Shown piece after piece: positions 7,332 through 16,049 of a DNA stretch of 64,000 nucleotides. The stretch spans positions 1 to 64,000 of the forward strand of contig CAXSAX010000006.1 in assembly GCA_964235495.1 (NCBI GenBank), read 5' to 3'. The first letter of the stretch is position 1, and every line of letters begins with the position of its first letter. The DNA is from LMUY01 sp964235495 (GTDB taxonomy: Bacteria > Pseudomonadota > Alphaproteobacteria > Acetobacterales > Acetobacteraceae). Made by a program: the position numbers and the translations under genes. The notes under the pieces were generated by a model. That model worked only from the letters and a program-made list of their open reading frames with translations, made no database searches and had not been told where the DNA came from.

Positions 7332-9104
7332 ATGCGCATCCTCAACGCCTACCGCCGCGTGCTCGCCATGCTCGCCGGCGACAAGCGCCTCGCCATCATC
7401 CTGGGCGCTGCGAACATCGTGCTGGCCGGGCTGCAATTCCTTGACCCGGTGCTGTTCGGCCGCGTGATCGGCCTGCTGTCCAGCTCCGGCAGCATGACGC
7501 GCGACGCGCTGTGGACGCGGGCGGCGGCGCTGATCGGTATCTGGATCGTGATCGCGGCCGTGTCGATCGGCGCCAACATCGCCACGGTGGTGCACGCCGA
7601 GCGCATGGCGCACCGCAACCGCCTGGCCGCGATGAGCCGCTTCTTCAGCCACGTGCTGTCCATGCCGCTCTCGTTCCACGGTGGCGCGCATTCCGGCCGC
7701 ATGATGAAGGTGATGCTCGGCGGCTCGGATTCGATGTTCTCCGTCTGGCTCAGCTTCTTCCGCGAGCAGCTGGCGACCTACGTGGCGCTGCTGGTGCTGC
7801 TGCCGCTGACGCTGCTGCTCAACTGGCAGCTCTCCCTGGTGCTGATCGCGCTGGTGGTGCTGTTCTGCGCCGTGACGGTGCTGGTCACCCACCGCACGGA
7901 GGAGGGCCAGGCGAAGGCGGAGTCCTTCCAGTCGAGCCTGGCCAGCACCGCGCAGGACGCGCTGGCCAACGTGATGGTGGTGCAGTCCTTCACCCGGCTG
8001 GCCGCCGAGCGCCGCCGCTTCGGCCAGATCGCCGACCAGGTGATCGCGCACCAGTTCCCGGTGCTCAACTGGTGGGCCGTGGTCAACGTGCTGACGCGCG
8101 GCGCCTCGACCATCGCGGTGATCGTGATCGTGATCATCGGCACGGTGCTGCACGTGAACGGGCAGGCCTCGGTGGCCCAGATCGTGACCTTCATGGGCTT
8201 CGCCAACCTGCTGATCAGCCGGCTGGAATCCGCCATGCAGTTCGCCTCCCGCCTGTTCCTGCAGATGCCGGTGCTGGAGGAGTATTTCAGCGTGATGGAC
8301 GCGAAAAGCTCCGTGCCCGAGGAGCCGGACGCGGTGGAGCTGGAGGCGCCGCGCGGCGAGGTGGCGTTCGAGGACGTGTCGTTCGCCTACCCGGGCGGCC
8401 CGGCGATCCTGTCCCACGTGTCGTTCGTGGCGCAGCCCGGCAGCGTGATCGCGCTGGTCGGCTCCACCGGGGCGGGCAAGAGCACGGCGATGAACCTGCT
8501 GCAACGGCTGTGGGATCCGACCGGCGGCCGCGTCGCGATCGACGGCCAGGACATCCGGCACGCGACGCTGGAGAGCCTGCGCGACACCATCGGCATGGTG
8601 TTCCAGGAAAGCCTGCTGTTCAACCGCTCGATCCGCGAGAACCTGCGCATCGGCCGGCCGAACGCCACCAACGCGCAGATCGAGCAGGCCTGCCGGGCGG
8701 CGGACGCGCACGAGTTCATCATGCGCCAGCCGCAGGGCTACGAGACGATGGTGGGGGAGCGCGGCGCCACCCTGTCCGGCGGGCAGCGCCAGCGGCTGGC
8801 GATCGCGCGGGCCATCCTGAAGGACCCGCCGATCCTGATCCTGGACGAGGCCACCAGCGCGCTGGACGCGGCGACCGAGGCCCGGGTGTCCCGCGCCATG
8901 GCGACGCTGATGGCGGGGCGGACCACCTTCATCATCGCCCACCGCCTATCCACCGTGCGCGACGCCGACGAGATCCTGGTGTTCGACGGCGGCGAGGTGG
9001 TCGAGCGCGGCCGGTTCGACGCGCTGGTGGCCCGTGGCGGGCGCTTTGCGGAGCTGGTTTCCACCCAGCTGGCCGGCGCGCCGCAGCTGCGGGCGGCGGA
9101 GTGA
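7332..9104 (+). CDS. NdvA/ChvA-type glucan exporter, ABC permease-ATPase fusion
   Basis: A 590-residue half-transporter: an N-terminal six-helix exporter domain (about residues 20-310) fused to an ATPase domain (about 345-580). The ATPase has Walker A GSTGAGKST, the signature LSGGQRQRLAIARAI, Walker B ILILDEATSAL and the switch His in IIAHRLSTVRD. Overall layout and the start MRILNAYRRVLAMLAGDKRLA match NdvA/ChvA/Cgt exporters of cyclic beta-1,2-glucan. No glucan synthase (NdvB) lies in this window, so the substrate is inferred and it could be a general lipid or glycan exporter. It follows pdxY by 100 bases on the same strand. Confidence 0.85.
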   Translation: MRILNAYRRVLAMLAGDKRLAIILGAANIVLAGLQFLDPVLFGRVIGLLSSSGSMTRDALWTRAAALIGIWIVIAAVSIGANIATVVHAERMAHRNRLAAMSRFFSHVLSMPLSFHGGAHSGRMMKVMLGGSDSMFSVWLSFFREQLATYVALLVLLPLTLLLNWQLSLVLIALVVLFCAVTVLVTHRTEEGQAKAESFQSSLASTAQDALANVMVVQSFTRLAAERRRFGQIADQVIAHQFPVLNWWAVVNVLTRGASTIAVIVIVIIGTVLHVNGQASVAQIVTFMGFANLLISRLESAMQFASRLFLQMPVLEEYFSVMDAKSSVPEEPDAVELEAPRGEVAFEDVSFAYPGGPAILSHVSFVAQPGSVIALVGSTGAGKSTAMNLLQRLWDPTGGRVAIDGQDIRHATLESLRDTIGMVFQESLLFNRSIRENLRIGRPNATNAQIEQACRAADAHEFIMRQPQGYETMVGERGATLSGGQRQRLAIARAILKDPPILILDEATSALDAATEARVSRAMATLMAGRTTFIIAHRLSTVRDADEILVFDGGEVVERGRFDALVARGGRFAELVSTQLAGAPQLRAAE

Positions 9105-9229
9105 GACGGCTCTTTGCTGCCCGGCTCTTTGCTGCACCGCACGGCTAGTCTTTGCAATCGGCGCCCGCCAGCGCGCACGATGGCATGACCGGGGCGAGAG
9201 ACCCCGGGTGCAGCAAGGAGAGCCAAGCC

Positions 9230-9658
9230 ATGACCGTCGCCGCCATCCTGCGCCAAAAGAGCGGGGAAACCGTCACCGTCCCGCCCCACGTCTCGCTGGC
9301 CGACGTGGCCAACGTGCTGTCCGAGCGCCGCATCGGCGCCGTCCCCGTGCTGGAGGGCGGCGCACTGGTCGGCATCATCAGCGAGCGCGACATCATCCAC
9401 TGCCTGGCCCGCCACGGCGCCGGCGCGCTGGACCTCACCGCCGCCGACGCCATGACCCGGGCGGTGCAGACCACCACGCCACAGACCACGGTGGGCCAGG
9501 CGATGGCCACCATGACCGCCGGGCGGTTCCGCCACCTGCCGGTCATCGACGATCAACGCATGGCTGGCATCATCAGCATCGGCGACGTGGTGAAAGCCCG
9601 GCTGGACGACCAGGCGCACGAGGTGGAGACCTTGCGCGCCTACGTCGCTGGCAGCTGA
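9230..9658 (+). CDS. Tandem CBS-domain protein
   Basis: A 142-residue protein made almost wholly of two CBS motifs (a Bateman module). The first is about residues 10-65 (VSLADVANVLSERRIGAVPV and LVGIISERDI) and the second about 75-130 (TTVGQAMATMTAGRFRHLPV and MAGIISIGDVVKARLD). Such stand-alone proteins sense adenine nucleotides and modulate partners. The ATG at 9230 follows an AAGGAGAG ribosome binding site; an in-frame earlier start would precede that site. There is no signal peptide. Its partner is unknown; hemA follows on the same strand after 79 bases. Confidence 0.9.
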   Translation: MTVAAILRQKSGETVTVPPHVSLADVANVLSERRIGAVPVLEGGALVGIISERDIIHCLARHGAGALDLTAADAMTRAVQTTTPQTTVGQAMATMTAGRFRHLPVIDDQRMAGIISIGDVVKARLDDQAHEVETLRAYVAGS

Positions 9659-9737
9659 CCTGATCCTCGTCTAGGAAACCGGGCGGCCGGACTAGGAAGG
9701 TCCGTCGCAAAGCCCAATTATCGGGCTGGAGAGTGCG

Positions 9738-10949
9738 ATGGATCACGAGGGTTTCTTCCGGGAGCAGCTTGACGGCCTGCGGGCCGAGGGCCGCTACCGG
9801 GTGTTCGCGGACCTGGAGCGGCACGCCGGCGCCTTCCCGGCGGCGACCCACCATGCGCTAGGCGGCCGTGTGGCGGTGACGGTGTGGTGCTCGAACGACT
9901 ACCTCGGCATGGGGCAGCACCCGGCGGTGCTCGCCGCCATGCACGAGGCGCTGGACCGCTGCGGCGCCGGCGCGGGCGGCACGCGCAACATCAGCGGCAC
10001 CAACCACGACCACGTGCTGCTGGAGCGCGAGCTGGCCTCGCTGCACGGCAAGGAGGCGGCGCTGCTGTTCACCTCCGGCTACGTCTCCAACGAGGCGACG
10101 CTGGGCACGCTGGCCGCCCGGCTGCCCGGCTGCGTCATCCTGTCGGACGCGCTGAACCACGCCTCCATGATCGAGGGCATGCGCCACAGCCGCGCCGAGC
10201 GCCACGTGTTCCGCCACAACGACCCGGCGGACCTCGACCGCATCCTGTCCGGCCTCGACCCGGCGCGGCCCAAGCTGGTGGCGTTCGAGTCCGTGTACTC
10301 CATGGACGGCGACATCGCGCCGATCGCCGCGTTCTGCGACGTGGCGGAGCGGCACGGCGCCATGACCTACCTGGACGAGGTGCACGCCGTCGGCCTGTAC
10401 GGACCCGGCGGCGCCGGCGTGGCGGCGCGCGAGGGCGTGGCGCACCGGCTGACCGTGATCGAGGGCACGCTGGCCAAGGCGTTTGGCGTGGTGGGCGGCT
10501 ACATCGCCGGGTCAGCGGCGATGTGCGACTTCGTGCGATCCTTCGCGCCCGGCTTCATCTTCACTACCGCCCTGCCGCCCGCCGTGGCGGCCGGCGCGCT
10601 GGCGAGCGTGCGCCACCTGCGCCGCAGCGATGCCGAGCGGCTGCGACAGGCGGACCGGGTGGCGCGCCTGCGCCGCGGCCTGGACGCGGCCGGCGTGCCG
10701 CACCTGGACAACCCGAGCCACATCGTCCCCGTGATGGTGGGGGACGCGGTGGTGTGCAAGCAGATCAGCGACCGGCTGATGGACCAGCACGCCATCTATG
10801 TGCAGCCGATCAACTACCCCACGGTGCCCCGCGGCGCCGAGCGGCTGCGGCTCACGCCCTCGCCGCTGCACAGCGACGCCGACATCGACCACCTGGTGGG
10901 CGCGCTGGCGGCGATCTGGGCGGAGGCGCGGCTGGCCCGCGCCGCCTGA
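9738..10949 (+). CDS. hemA: 5-aminolevulinate synthase
   Basis: A 403-residue PLP enzyme that condenses glycine and succinyl-CoA to 5-aminolevulinate, the C4 entry to tetrapyrrole synthesis in Alphaproteobacteria. Visible motifs are CSNDYLGMGQHPAV near residue 51, the glycine-rich GAGAGGTRNISGTNHDHVLLE, DALNHASMIEG, the PLP-contact DEVHAVGLYGPGGAG, and the Schiff-base lysine in EGTLAKAFGVVGGY near residue 245. IYVQPINYPTVPRG near the C-terminus is the ALAS-specific stretch that separates it from KBL/BioF relatives. Start ATG has GGAGAG upstream. Length is normal. Confidence 0.95.
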   Translation: MDHEGFFREQLDGLRAEGRYRVFADLERHAGAFPAATHHALGGRVAVTVWCSNDYLGMGQHPAVLAAMHEALDRCGAGAGGTRNISGTNHDHVLLERELASLHGKEAALLFTSGYVSNEATLGTLAARLPGCVILSDALNHASMIEGMRHSRAERHVFRHNDPADLDRILSGLDPARPKLVAFESVYSMDGDIAPIAAFCDVAERHGAMTYLDEVHAVGLYGPGGAGVAAREGVAHRLTVIEGTLAKAFGVVGGYIAGSAAMCDFVRSFAPGFIFTTALPPAVAAGALASVRHLRRSDAERLRQADRVARLRRGLDAAGVPHLDNPSHIVPVMVGDAVVCKQISDRLMDQHAIYVQPINYPTVPRGAERLRLTPSPLHSDADIDHLVGALAAIWAEARLARAA

Positions 10950-10989
10950 CGGGCGCCACGGCCTGGACGGCCCATCCCGGGCCCGCCGA

Positions 10990-12597
10990 TCACTGCTGGC
11001 CTTGGCTGGCTTGGATGAACCGGGCCATGCGGTCATGCATCGCGCGGCGGGCGTCCGGGTTGATGTAGGCTTCGTGCCCGGCCGGGAAGACCTGATATTC
11101 GACGTTGCCCCGCAACGCCTGCGGGATGGGCAGGTGATTGATCTCGTAGATCGCGGACAGGTAGGTCGTCGCCAGGTCGAAATAGCCGCCCATCACCAGC
11201 ACATGCATCTTGGGGTTGCGCTTGAGCACGTTGGCAAGGTCGGGCAGGACGTTCCACAGCCCCAGCCAGGTCTTGGCTGTGGTCACGTGGAACGAGTCCC
11301 AGGCCAGGCCGGGAACGTCGGCGAAAGCCTGGTAGGTCATCTCCGTGCCGAACCTGAGCGTGTCGTGCGCGTAGCTGTTCATCGCCGCCGTGATCGACGA
11401 GCGGATCGCGTTCCCGTACGGGTCATACTCGGCCTCGGCCGCCAACGGGTTCATCGCCACGCCGTCGTAGCGGGCATCCTCGCGGCCCGTCGTCAGCCCC
11501 GCATCCTGCTGCAGCAGCGTCTTGAACTGGTTGCCGGTGATCCGCAGCTCCGCCCGCATCCAGGTCGCGGCCGGGATGCCGGTGTAGCCTTCGAGCTTCG
11601 CCGCGACGGCTTGCCGCCGTTCCGGCGGCAGGTCGGCGCCGGCGAGCAGCGCGCTCGCGTACTCGCCGAGCGCATAGCGTTCCACCTCGTGAATCCAAGG
11701 TTCCAGCTGCGCCGGCTGGCCCGGCACCTTGCCGTGGAACCAGGCGATCGCGGCATAGCTCGGCAACGCCAGGAAGTAGGGATTCTCGATGCCGGGGTTG
11801 GCGTCCGCAACGTCGAGGAAGTTGTCCTGGCTCATGAAGGTGCTGAGCGAGATGATGCCGTTCAGGTCGACGCCATCCTGCAGCAGCTGCCATCCCAAGG
11901 CCGCGTTGCGCGTCGTTCCGTAGCTTTCGCCGAACAGGTACTTGGGCGAGTTCCAGCGGTCGTACTTGCTGAGGAAGCGCCGGATGAAGCGGTCGAACGC
12001 GGCCGCGTCCTGGTCGATGCCGTAAAAGGCTTTCGCGGCATCGCGGCCCTGGACGCTGCTGTAGCCGGTTCCCGGGGCGTCGATGAACACGAGGTCCGCC
12101 GCGTCCAGCAGCGTGTCCGGGTTGTTCTCGATGCGGTAGGGGCCGCCGACCGGATGCTGCAAGTCGGGGATCACGACGTGCATCGGCCCGAAGCCCGCGA
12201 TCCGCAGGTTGCGCGTCGAGGTGCCGGGTCCGCCGTCGTAGACGAACACCACCGGACGCGTCTGCATCTTCGCGCCCTTGGCGAAGAAGGCCGTGTAGAA
12301 CATGCGCGCCGTCGCGGGCTGCTCGTCGGGGTTGGTCGGCCGGTCCGTCGCGGCGCCGGGCAGGGCGCTGCCGTCGAACGCCAGCGTGGCATCCTGCGCG
12401 TCGGTCGCGCCGACGGCCAGCATGCCGGCGGTTGCCGTGTACGCCAGCGCCGCGCCGGTGGCGAGCGAGACGGACCCATCCGTCACGGAGTCGGGCGGCA
12501 GGGGGCTTGCCGCAGCGGGTTTCTGCGCGGATGCGGCGGCGGTGCAGCAGAGCAAGAGCAAAACCGCCAAGGCGGGTTTGCCGGTCGTGTAAGGCAT
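10990..12597 (-). CDS. Exported peptidase S10 (serine carboxypeptidase-like)
   Basis: A 535-residue alpha/beta-hydrolase of the S10 carboxypeptidase family. A signal peptide (MPYTTGKPALAVLLLLCC..ASAQ) sends it to the periplasm. The oxyanion region VFVYDGGPGTST corresponds to the family's GGPGxSS. The nucleophile Ser is in LFGESYGTTR. The Asp is likely in MGGYFDLATTYL and the His in FPAGHEAYINPD near the C-terminus. The ATG at 12597 begins the signal peptide; an upstream TTG in frame is less likely. The substrate is unknown; bacterial members are little studied. It is convergent with hemA across 40 bases. Confidence 0.88.
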   Translation of the reverse strand: MPYTTGKPALAVLLLLCCTAAASAQKPAAASPLPPDSVTDGSVSLATGAALAYTATAGMLAVGATDAQDATLAFDGSALPGAATDRPTNPDEQPATARMFYTAFFAKGAKMQTRPVVFVYDGGPGTSTRNLRIAGFGPMHVVIPDLQHPVGGPYRIENNPDTLLDAADLVFIDAPGTGYSSVQGRDAAKAFYGIDQDAAAFDRFIRRFLSKYDRWNSPKYLFGESYGTTRNAALGWQLLQDGVDLNGIISLSTFMSQDNFLDVADANPGIENPYFLALPSYAAIAWFHGKVPGQPAQLEPWIHEVERYALGEYASALLAGADLPPERRQAVAAKLEGYTGIPAATWMRAELRITGNQFKTLLQQDAGLTTGREDARYDGVAMNPLAAEAEYDPYGNAIRSSITAAMNSYAHDTLRFGTEMTYQAFADVPGLAWDSFHVTTAKTWLGLWNVLPDLANVLKRNPKMHVLVMGGYFDLATTYLSAIYEINHLPIPQALRGNVEYQVFPAGHEAYINPDARRAMHDRMARFIQASQGQQ

Positions 12598-12654
12598 GCT
12601 CTCGCAGACTCCCTCATGGACGGTGGCCTTAGCAGGGCGCTCCAAAAGATTGAA

Positions 12655-12772
12655 GGTCAGCCCTCCAGGACCCCGTCCTGCAAGCGGATGTTGCCTTACT
12701 CCTTCATAACAGGTGTCCAGAGGACGACCGTCCTCTGGTGGGGTTCGGGGCGAAGCCCTGATGCTTGCTCCG
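12655..12772. repeat. Dispersed intergenic hairpin element, copy 2
   Basis: Lies between the S10 peptidase start and the DUF4188 gene end. The core is TTCATAACAGGTGT then a 9-bp hairpin at 12717-12738 (CCAGAGGAC, loop GACC, GTCCTCTGG), followed directly by TGGGGTTCGGGGCGAAGCCC. The 5' half is more diverged than copies 1 and 3. Confidence 0.75.
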
Positions 12773-12789
12773 CAGAGTTCAGCTGCCCA

Positions 12790-13245
12790 CTAATCCAAGG
12801 CGTTCGCCCCCATCCGCTGCCGAGCGCTCATGAACGGTCCAGTCGGCGTGCGCTCCGGCGCGAACGCCGCGAAGCCAATGCCGGGGACGCCGGAGTAGAT
12901 CGCCTCCATCCCGCCGCGCATCCGGTAGGTTTCGTGCCAGATGCCGCCGCCGCCGAAGTCGCGGGAGAAACTGCGCCACCAAGTGGCGTGCTGCGGCGCC
13001 CGGGTGAACGCCTCCAGGCTCTCGAAGTCCCGCCAATACTGCCGGAAGCCGGGGTGCATCCAGCCGAACAGCATGTCCTCGTGCGCCAGCAGCCCGTCCG
13101 GCGGATCGTGCTTGATGGCGCGTAGGCCGCGGCCGATGCGCAGCAGGCTGCGCGCGCCCTTCAGCGACGTGGCGCGGTAGCCGAGATAGACGACGACGAG
13201 GTCGGGGTAGCCGGAGAGATCGACGGAGTGGCGCGGGTAGCTCAC
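12790..13245 (-). CDS. DUF4188 family (monooxygenase-like) protein
   Basis: A 151-residue protein of the DUF4188 group, which has a dimeric alpha/beta-barrel-like fold and is often annotated as a monooxygenase-family protein. Seen: a beta-strand start (PDLVVVYLGYRA), HEDMLFGWMHPGFRQYWRDFESLEAFTRA as two near-continuous blocks, WWRSFSRDFGGGGIWHETYRM and a C-terminal GPFMSARQRMG. The start is the GTG at 13245 with AGGAGA (13254-13259) upstream; the longer frame to the right lies over the EthD gene and is not conserved. It sits 26 bases after the EthD-domain gene on the same strand, so the two form an operon divergent from a TetR regulator. Substrate unknown. Confidence 0.82.
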   Translation of the reverse strand: MSYPRHSVDLSGYPDLVVVYLGYRATSLKGARSLLRIGRGLRAIKHDPPDGLLAHEDMLFGWMHPGFRQYWRDFESLEAFTRAPQHATWWRSFSRDFGGGGIWHETYRMRGGMEAIYSGVPGIGFAAFAPERTPTGPFMSARQRMGANALD

Positions 13246-13271
13246 GGGCGGGGTCTCCTGTCCAGAGGGTT

Positions 13272-13616
13272 TCAAGCGATGACGACGGTCTCGATGCTCA
13301 GCACGAACTGGCAGGCGTGCAGGTCCAGGAACTGCGCCTCGTCGGGCCGGATGGTCTGCATGTAGCTGTCCGAGGTGAACACGGCCTCCAGCCCGGCCAG
13401 GTTGTCGAACCAGAGCTCGGTGATGCCGTCGAACAGGACCGGCGGCAGGCCCGGCACGGCCGCCGGCACCGTGTGGCACTGGACGTAGCGCCGCACGTGC
13501 TGCCGGACGGCGGGCAGGGCGCAGAACAACGGCGCGTGCTGCTCCCGGTGGTAGGCCACGAACTCGTCATGGGTCAGCGATGGCTTGCGTCGCAGCAGGA
13601 TGGTGAACTTGAGCAT
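13272..13616 (-). CDS. EthD-domain protein
   Basis: A 114-residue ferredoxin-like alpha/beta-barrel protein. The EthD signature is MLKFTILLRRKPSLTHDEF, then AYHREQHAPLF, ELWFDNLAGLEAVF and EAQFLDLHACQFV. EthD proteins are small accessory or catalytic proteins named after the ether-degradation locus of Rhodococcus; many act on quinone-like or polyketide substrates. The ATG at 13616 has a GGAGGCATGCC-type leader. It is the first gene of a two-gene operon with DUF4188. A palindromic operator and a divergent TetR-family gene lie directly upstream, which strongly suggests regulation by that protein. Confidence 0.85.
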   Translation of the reverse strand: MLKFTILLRRKPSLTHDEFVAYHREQHAPLFCALPAVRQHVRRYVQCHTVPAAVPGLPPVLFDGITELWFDNLAGLEAVFTSDSYMQTIRPDEAQFLDLHACQFVLSIETVVIA

Positions 13617-13661
13617 GGCATGCCTCCAAGGGTCGGGGCCGATTGGCAAAGGCCGACCCTG

Positions 13662-13678
13662 TGCTTACAATGTAAGCA
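13662..13678. promoter_or_regulatory. Palindromic operator, probable TetR-family binding site
   Basis: TGCTTACAATGTAAGCA is a perfect 8-bp inverted repeat around one central base, in the 79-base gap between divergent ethD-like and tetR-like genes. An additional half site AGCTTAC lies at 13688-13694, one base before the tetR-family GTG start, and AGGAG for that gene sits between them. Position and symmetry fit autoregulation and control of the divergent operon. Confidence 0.75.
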
Positions 13679-13695
13679 TAGGAGTTTAGCTTACG

Positions 13696-14313
13696 GTGTC
13701 AACATCAAACGGCAGGAGCTACCACCATGGCGAGCTGCGCACGGCGCTGGTCGGTGCGGCGCTCGACCTGCTGGCGGAGGATGGCGCCGATGCGCTCTCG
13801 CTGCGCGCCGTCGCCCGCCGGGCCGGCGTGTCCGCCATGGCGCCGTACCGGCACTATCCGGACAAGGAGGCGCTGCTGGCGGCCGTCGCGGCGCATGGCT
13901 TCGACGGCTTGCGCGACGCCTTGCGGCAGGCGGATGCGGACGCCGTGCCGGGCCAGGCGCTGGTGGCGCAGGCGGTCGCGTATGTTCGGTACGCGGTGGG
14001 CAGGCCGGCCCTGTTCCGGCTCATGTTCGGGCTCAAGCGGCTCGGCGCGCATCCGGAGCTGATGGCGGCCGGCGGCGCGGCCTACGCCGTGCTGGGCGAC
14101 CGGATCGCGGCGGAGTTGCCGGCCGAGGCGGACCGGGAGGCGCACACGCTCGGCTGCTGGTCGCTGGTGCACGGCTTGGCATCGCTGGTGCTGGACGGGT
14201 TGGTCGCCGCCGAGGCGGCCCCGGACGAGCTGGCGCGGCGCGTGGCGCAGGCGATGATCGTGGGCCGCTTGGACGCCGCGCCGGCCGTGCGCGGCGGGTC
14301 GCCCTCGGCGTGA
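13696..14313 (+). CDS. TetR/AcrR-family regulator (WHG-type C-terminus)
   Basis: A 205-residue one-component regulator. The N-terminal TetR helix-turn-helix is about residues 14-60 (GAALDLLAEDGADALSLRAV, then RRAGVSAMAPYRHYPDKEAL). The C-terminal half has FRLMFGLKRLGAHPEL and HTLGCWSLVHGLASL, like the TetR_C_13/WHG domain. Translation starts at GTG 13696 with AGGAG at 13680-13684; the opening peptide is basic (SNGRSYHHGELR), typical of this subgroup. It is divergent from the EthD/DUF4188 operon and shares a palindromic operator with it. The inducer is unknown. Confidence 0.88.
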   Translation: MSTSNGRSYHHGELRTALVGAALDLLAEDGADALSLRAVARRAGVSAMAPYRHYPDKEALLAAVAAHGFDGLRDALRQADADAVPGQALVAQAVAYVRYAVGRPALFRLMFGLKRLGAHPELMAAGGAAYAVLGDRIAAELPAEADREAHTLGCWSLVHGLASLVLDGLVAAEAAPDELARRVAQAMIVGRLDAAPAVRGGSPSA

Positions 14314-14337
14314 GCGCCCCACCCGCCTGACGCAAGG

Positions 14338-15531
14338 CTACCCGGCGTGCTGCGGCGCTTCCTGCACCGCAGGGCCGGGCAGCGGCTGGCGGCTGGGCAG
14401 CTTGATCGTGACCCGTACCCCCTGGCCCGGCGCCTCGATCTCGACCCGGCCGCCGGATTGCTGCGCGAAGCCGGACACCATGGACAGGCCGAGCCCGGTG
14501 CCCTTGCCGGGCTGCTTGGTCGTGAAGAACGGCTCGGTGGCCCGGCGCAGCACGTCCGGGGTCATGCCGGCTCCCGTGTCGGTCACCGTCAGGGCCACGC
14601 CCGCGCCGTCCGGCAGGGTTTGCGTGCTGATCGTCAGCGTGCCGCCGCCGGGCATCGCGTCCACGGCGTTGCGGGCCAGGTTGATCAGCGCCAGCTGCAT
14701 CTGCCCGCAATCGAGCACGGCCACCACCGGGGCCGGGGACAGGTCCAGCGCCACGGCCACGTTCGGCCCGGCCACCTGGCGGAGCAGGCTGTCCATGTCG
14801 CTGACCAGCGCGTTCAGGTCGGTGTCCTGCGCATCGTGGAACTGGCGGCGGGCGAAGGACAGCATCTGCTGCGTCAGCCGCCCCGCCTGCCGGGCCGCGG
14901 ATTCCACGCGGTCCAGCTGCCTGCGCTGCACCGGGTCGGTGGCGCGCTCGATGGCCTGCTGCGCGCTGCCGAGCACGACGGTCATCAGGTTGTTGAACTC
15001 GTGCGCGATGCTGGAGGCCATGCCGCCGAGCGCCTCCATGCGCTGGGATTGCTGCGCCACGGCCTCGGCCTCCCTGCGCCTGGTCACGTCGAGCTGGCTG
15101 GCGAAGAAGTAGATCAGCGCGCCGGAGTCGTCGAACACGGGGCTGATGTAGAGCGCGTTCCAGAACGGCGTGCCGTCGCGCTTGTGGTTGATCATCTCGA
15201 CCGCGGCGTCCTCGCGCGCGGCGATGGCGTCGCGCAGGCGCTGCACCGCCGCCGGGTCGGTGCTGGGTCCTTGCAGGAAGCGGCAGTTGCGGCCGATGAC
15301 CTCCGCCTCGGCGTAGCCGGTCTGCCGCAGGAACGCCTCGTTGACGAACACCAGCGGCATGTCCGGCTGGTTCGGGTCGGCGAGGCACATCGGCATGCGC
15401 GACATCTGCACGGCGGCGAGAAAGGTGTTCTTGTCGTCCAGCCCGCCGCCGGACGCGACGCTGCGGCCGGCGTCACTGGGGTGGCCGCCAGTATCGGCCG
15501 GGGATCGGGCCGGGCTGGCTTGGATCATCAT
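14338..15531 (-). CDS. LOV-domain blue-light sensor histidine kinase
   Basis: A 397-residue soluble kinase. A PAS/LOV domain (about residues 35-150) has the flavin-adduct motif GRNCRFLQG, with the photoactive Cys near residue 83. It also has the FMN contacts INHKRDGTPFWNALYISPV and YFFASQLDVTRRR. The dimerisation/phosphoacceptor box is ASSIAHEFNNLMTVV with His near 177. The HATPase domain has N-box INLARNAVDAMP, G1 DTGAGM and G2 GKGTGLGLSM. No transmembrane segment. The ATG at 15531 has GGAG five bases upstream; a TTG at 15582 is an alternative. It is divergent from a single-domain response regulator, which suggests a LovK/LovR-like light-responsive pair. Confidence 0.9.
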   Translation of the reverse strand: MMIQASPARSPADTGGHPSDAGRSVASGGGLDDKNTFLAAVQMSRMPMCLADPNQPDMPLVFVNEAFLRQTGYAEAEVIGRNCRFLQGPSTDPAAVQRLRDAIAAREDAAVEMINHKRDGTPFWNALYISPVFDDSGALIYFFASQLDVTRRREAEAVAQQSQRMEALGGMASSIAHEFNNLMTVVLGSAQQAIERATDPVQRRQLDRVESAARQAGRLTQQMLSFARRQFHDAQDTDLNALVSDMDSLLRQVAGPNVAVALDLSPAPVVAVLDCGQMQLALINLARNAVDAMPGGGTLTISTQTLPDGAGVALTVTDTGAGMTPDVLRRATEPFFTTKQPGKGTGLGLSMVSGFAQQSGGRVEIEAPGQGVRVTIKLPSRQPLPGPAVQEAPQHAG

Positions 15532-15605
15532 TGGCACTCCAAGCATCTGTGGCAACAGGTCATTTATTGAGATGTCACGCAAAAGTGGCGACGGCGGGAA
15601 ATCTT

Positions 15606-16028
15606 ATGGCCTTCATCAGACGTATCTGCGCTGTGCAAGTAGAAATGTCACCGGCAGAGAAATCGGCCAAACGGGTATTGGTCGTCGAGGACGAGGCGAT
15701 CATCCGGCTGATCCTGGCGGAAACGCTGCTGGACGAGGGTTACCAGACGGTGGAGGCCGCCACGGGCGACGAGGCGGTCAGCATCATCGACGGCGACGGC
15801 GTGTTCGACCTGGTGGTGACGGACATCCAGATGCCCGGCCTGCTGGACGGGCTTGCCGTGGGCCGGCATGCACGCCTGCGGGATGCGCTCATCCCGGTGG
15901 TTTACGTGACCGGCCGGCCGGAAAGCCTGGCCGGGCTCAAGCTACTGGGGCCGCATGACGCGCTGCTGCGCAAGCCCTACGGGCCACGCGACATCCTGGA
16001 GGTGATCGCGAGGATGCTGCCGGCCTAA
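15606..16028 (+). CDS. Single-domain response regulator (receiver only)
   Basis: A CheY-like receiver domain of about 130 residues with no output domain. It has RVLVVEDEAIIRLI with the acidic pocket, VVTDIQMPGLLDG with the phosphoacceptor Asp, VVYVTGRPE with the conserved Thr, and LLRKPYGPRDIL with the conserved Lys. The start is uncertain: ATG 15606 is preceded by GGGA, but ATG 15645 (MSPAEKSAKRVLVVEDE) is equally good and leaves a standard receiver. The 75-base gap to the divergent LOV kinase suggests that it is the kinase's phosphate acceptor. It may act as a phosphate sink or by protein contact, as in LovR. Confidence 0.85.
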   Translation: MAFIRRICAVQVEMSPAEKSAKRVLVVEDEAIIRLILAETLLDEGYQTVEAATGDEAVSIIDGDGVFDLVVTDIQMPGLLDGLAVGRHARLRDALIPVVYVTGRPESLAGLKLLGPHDALLRKPYGPRDILEVIARMLPA

Positions 16029-16049
16029 CAGGGTGCTGAAAAGGGCCGA

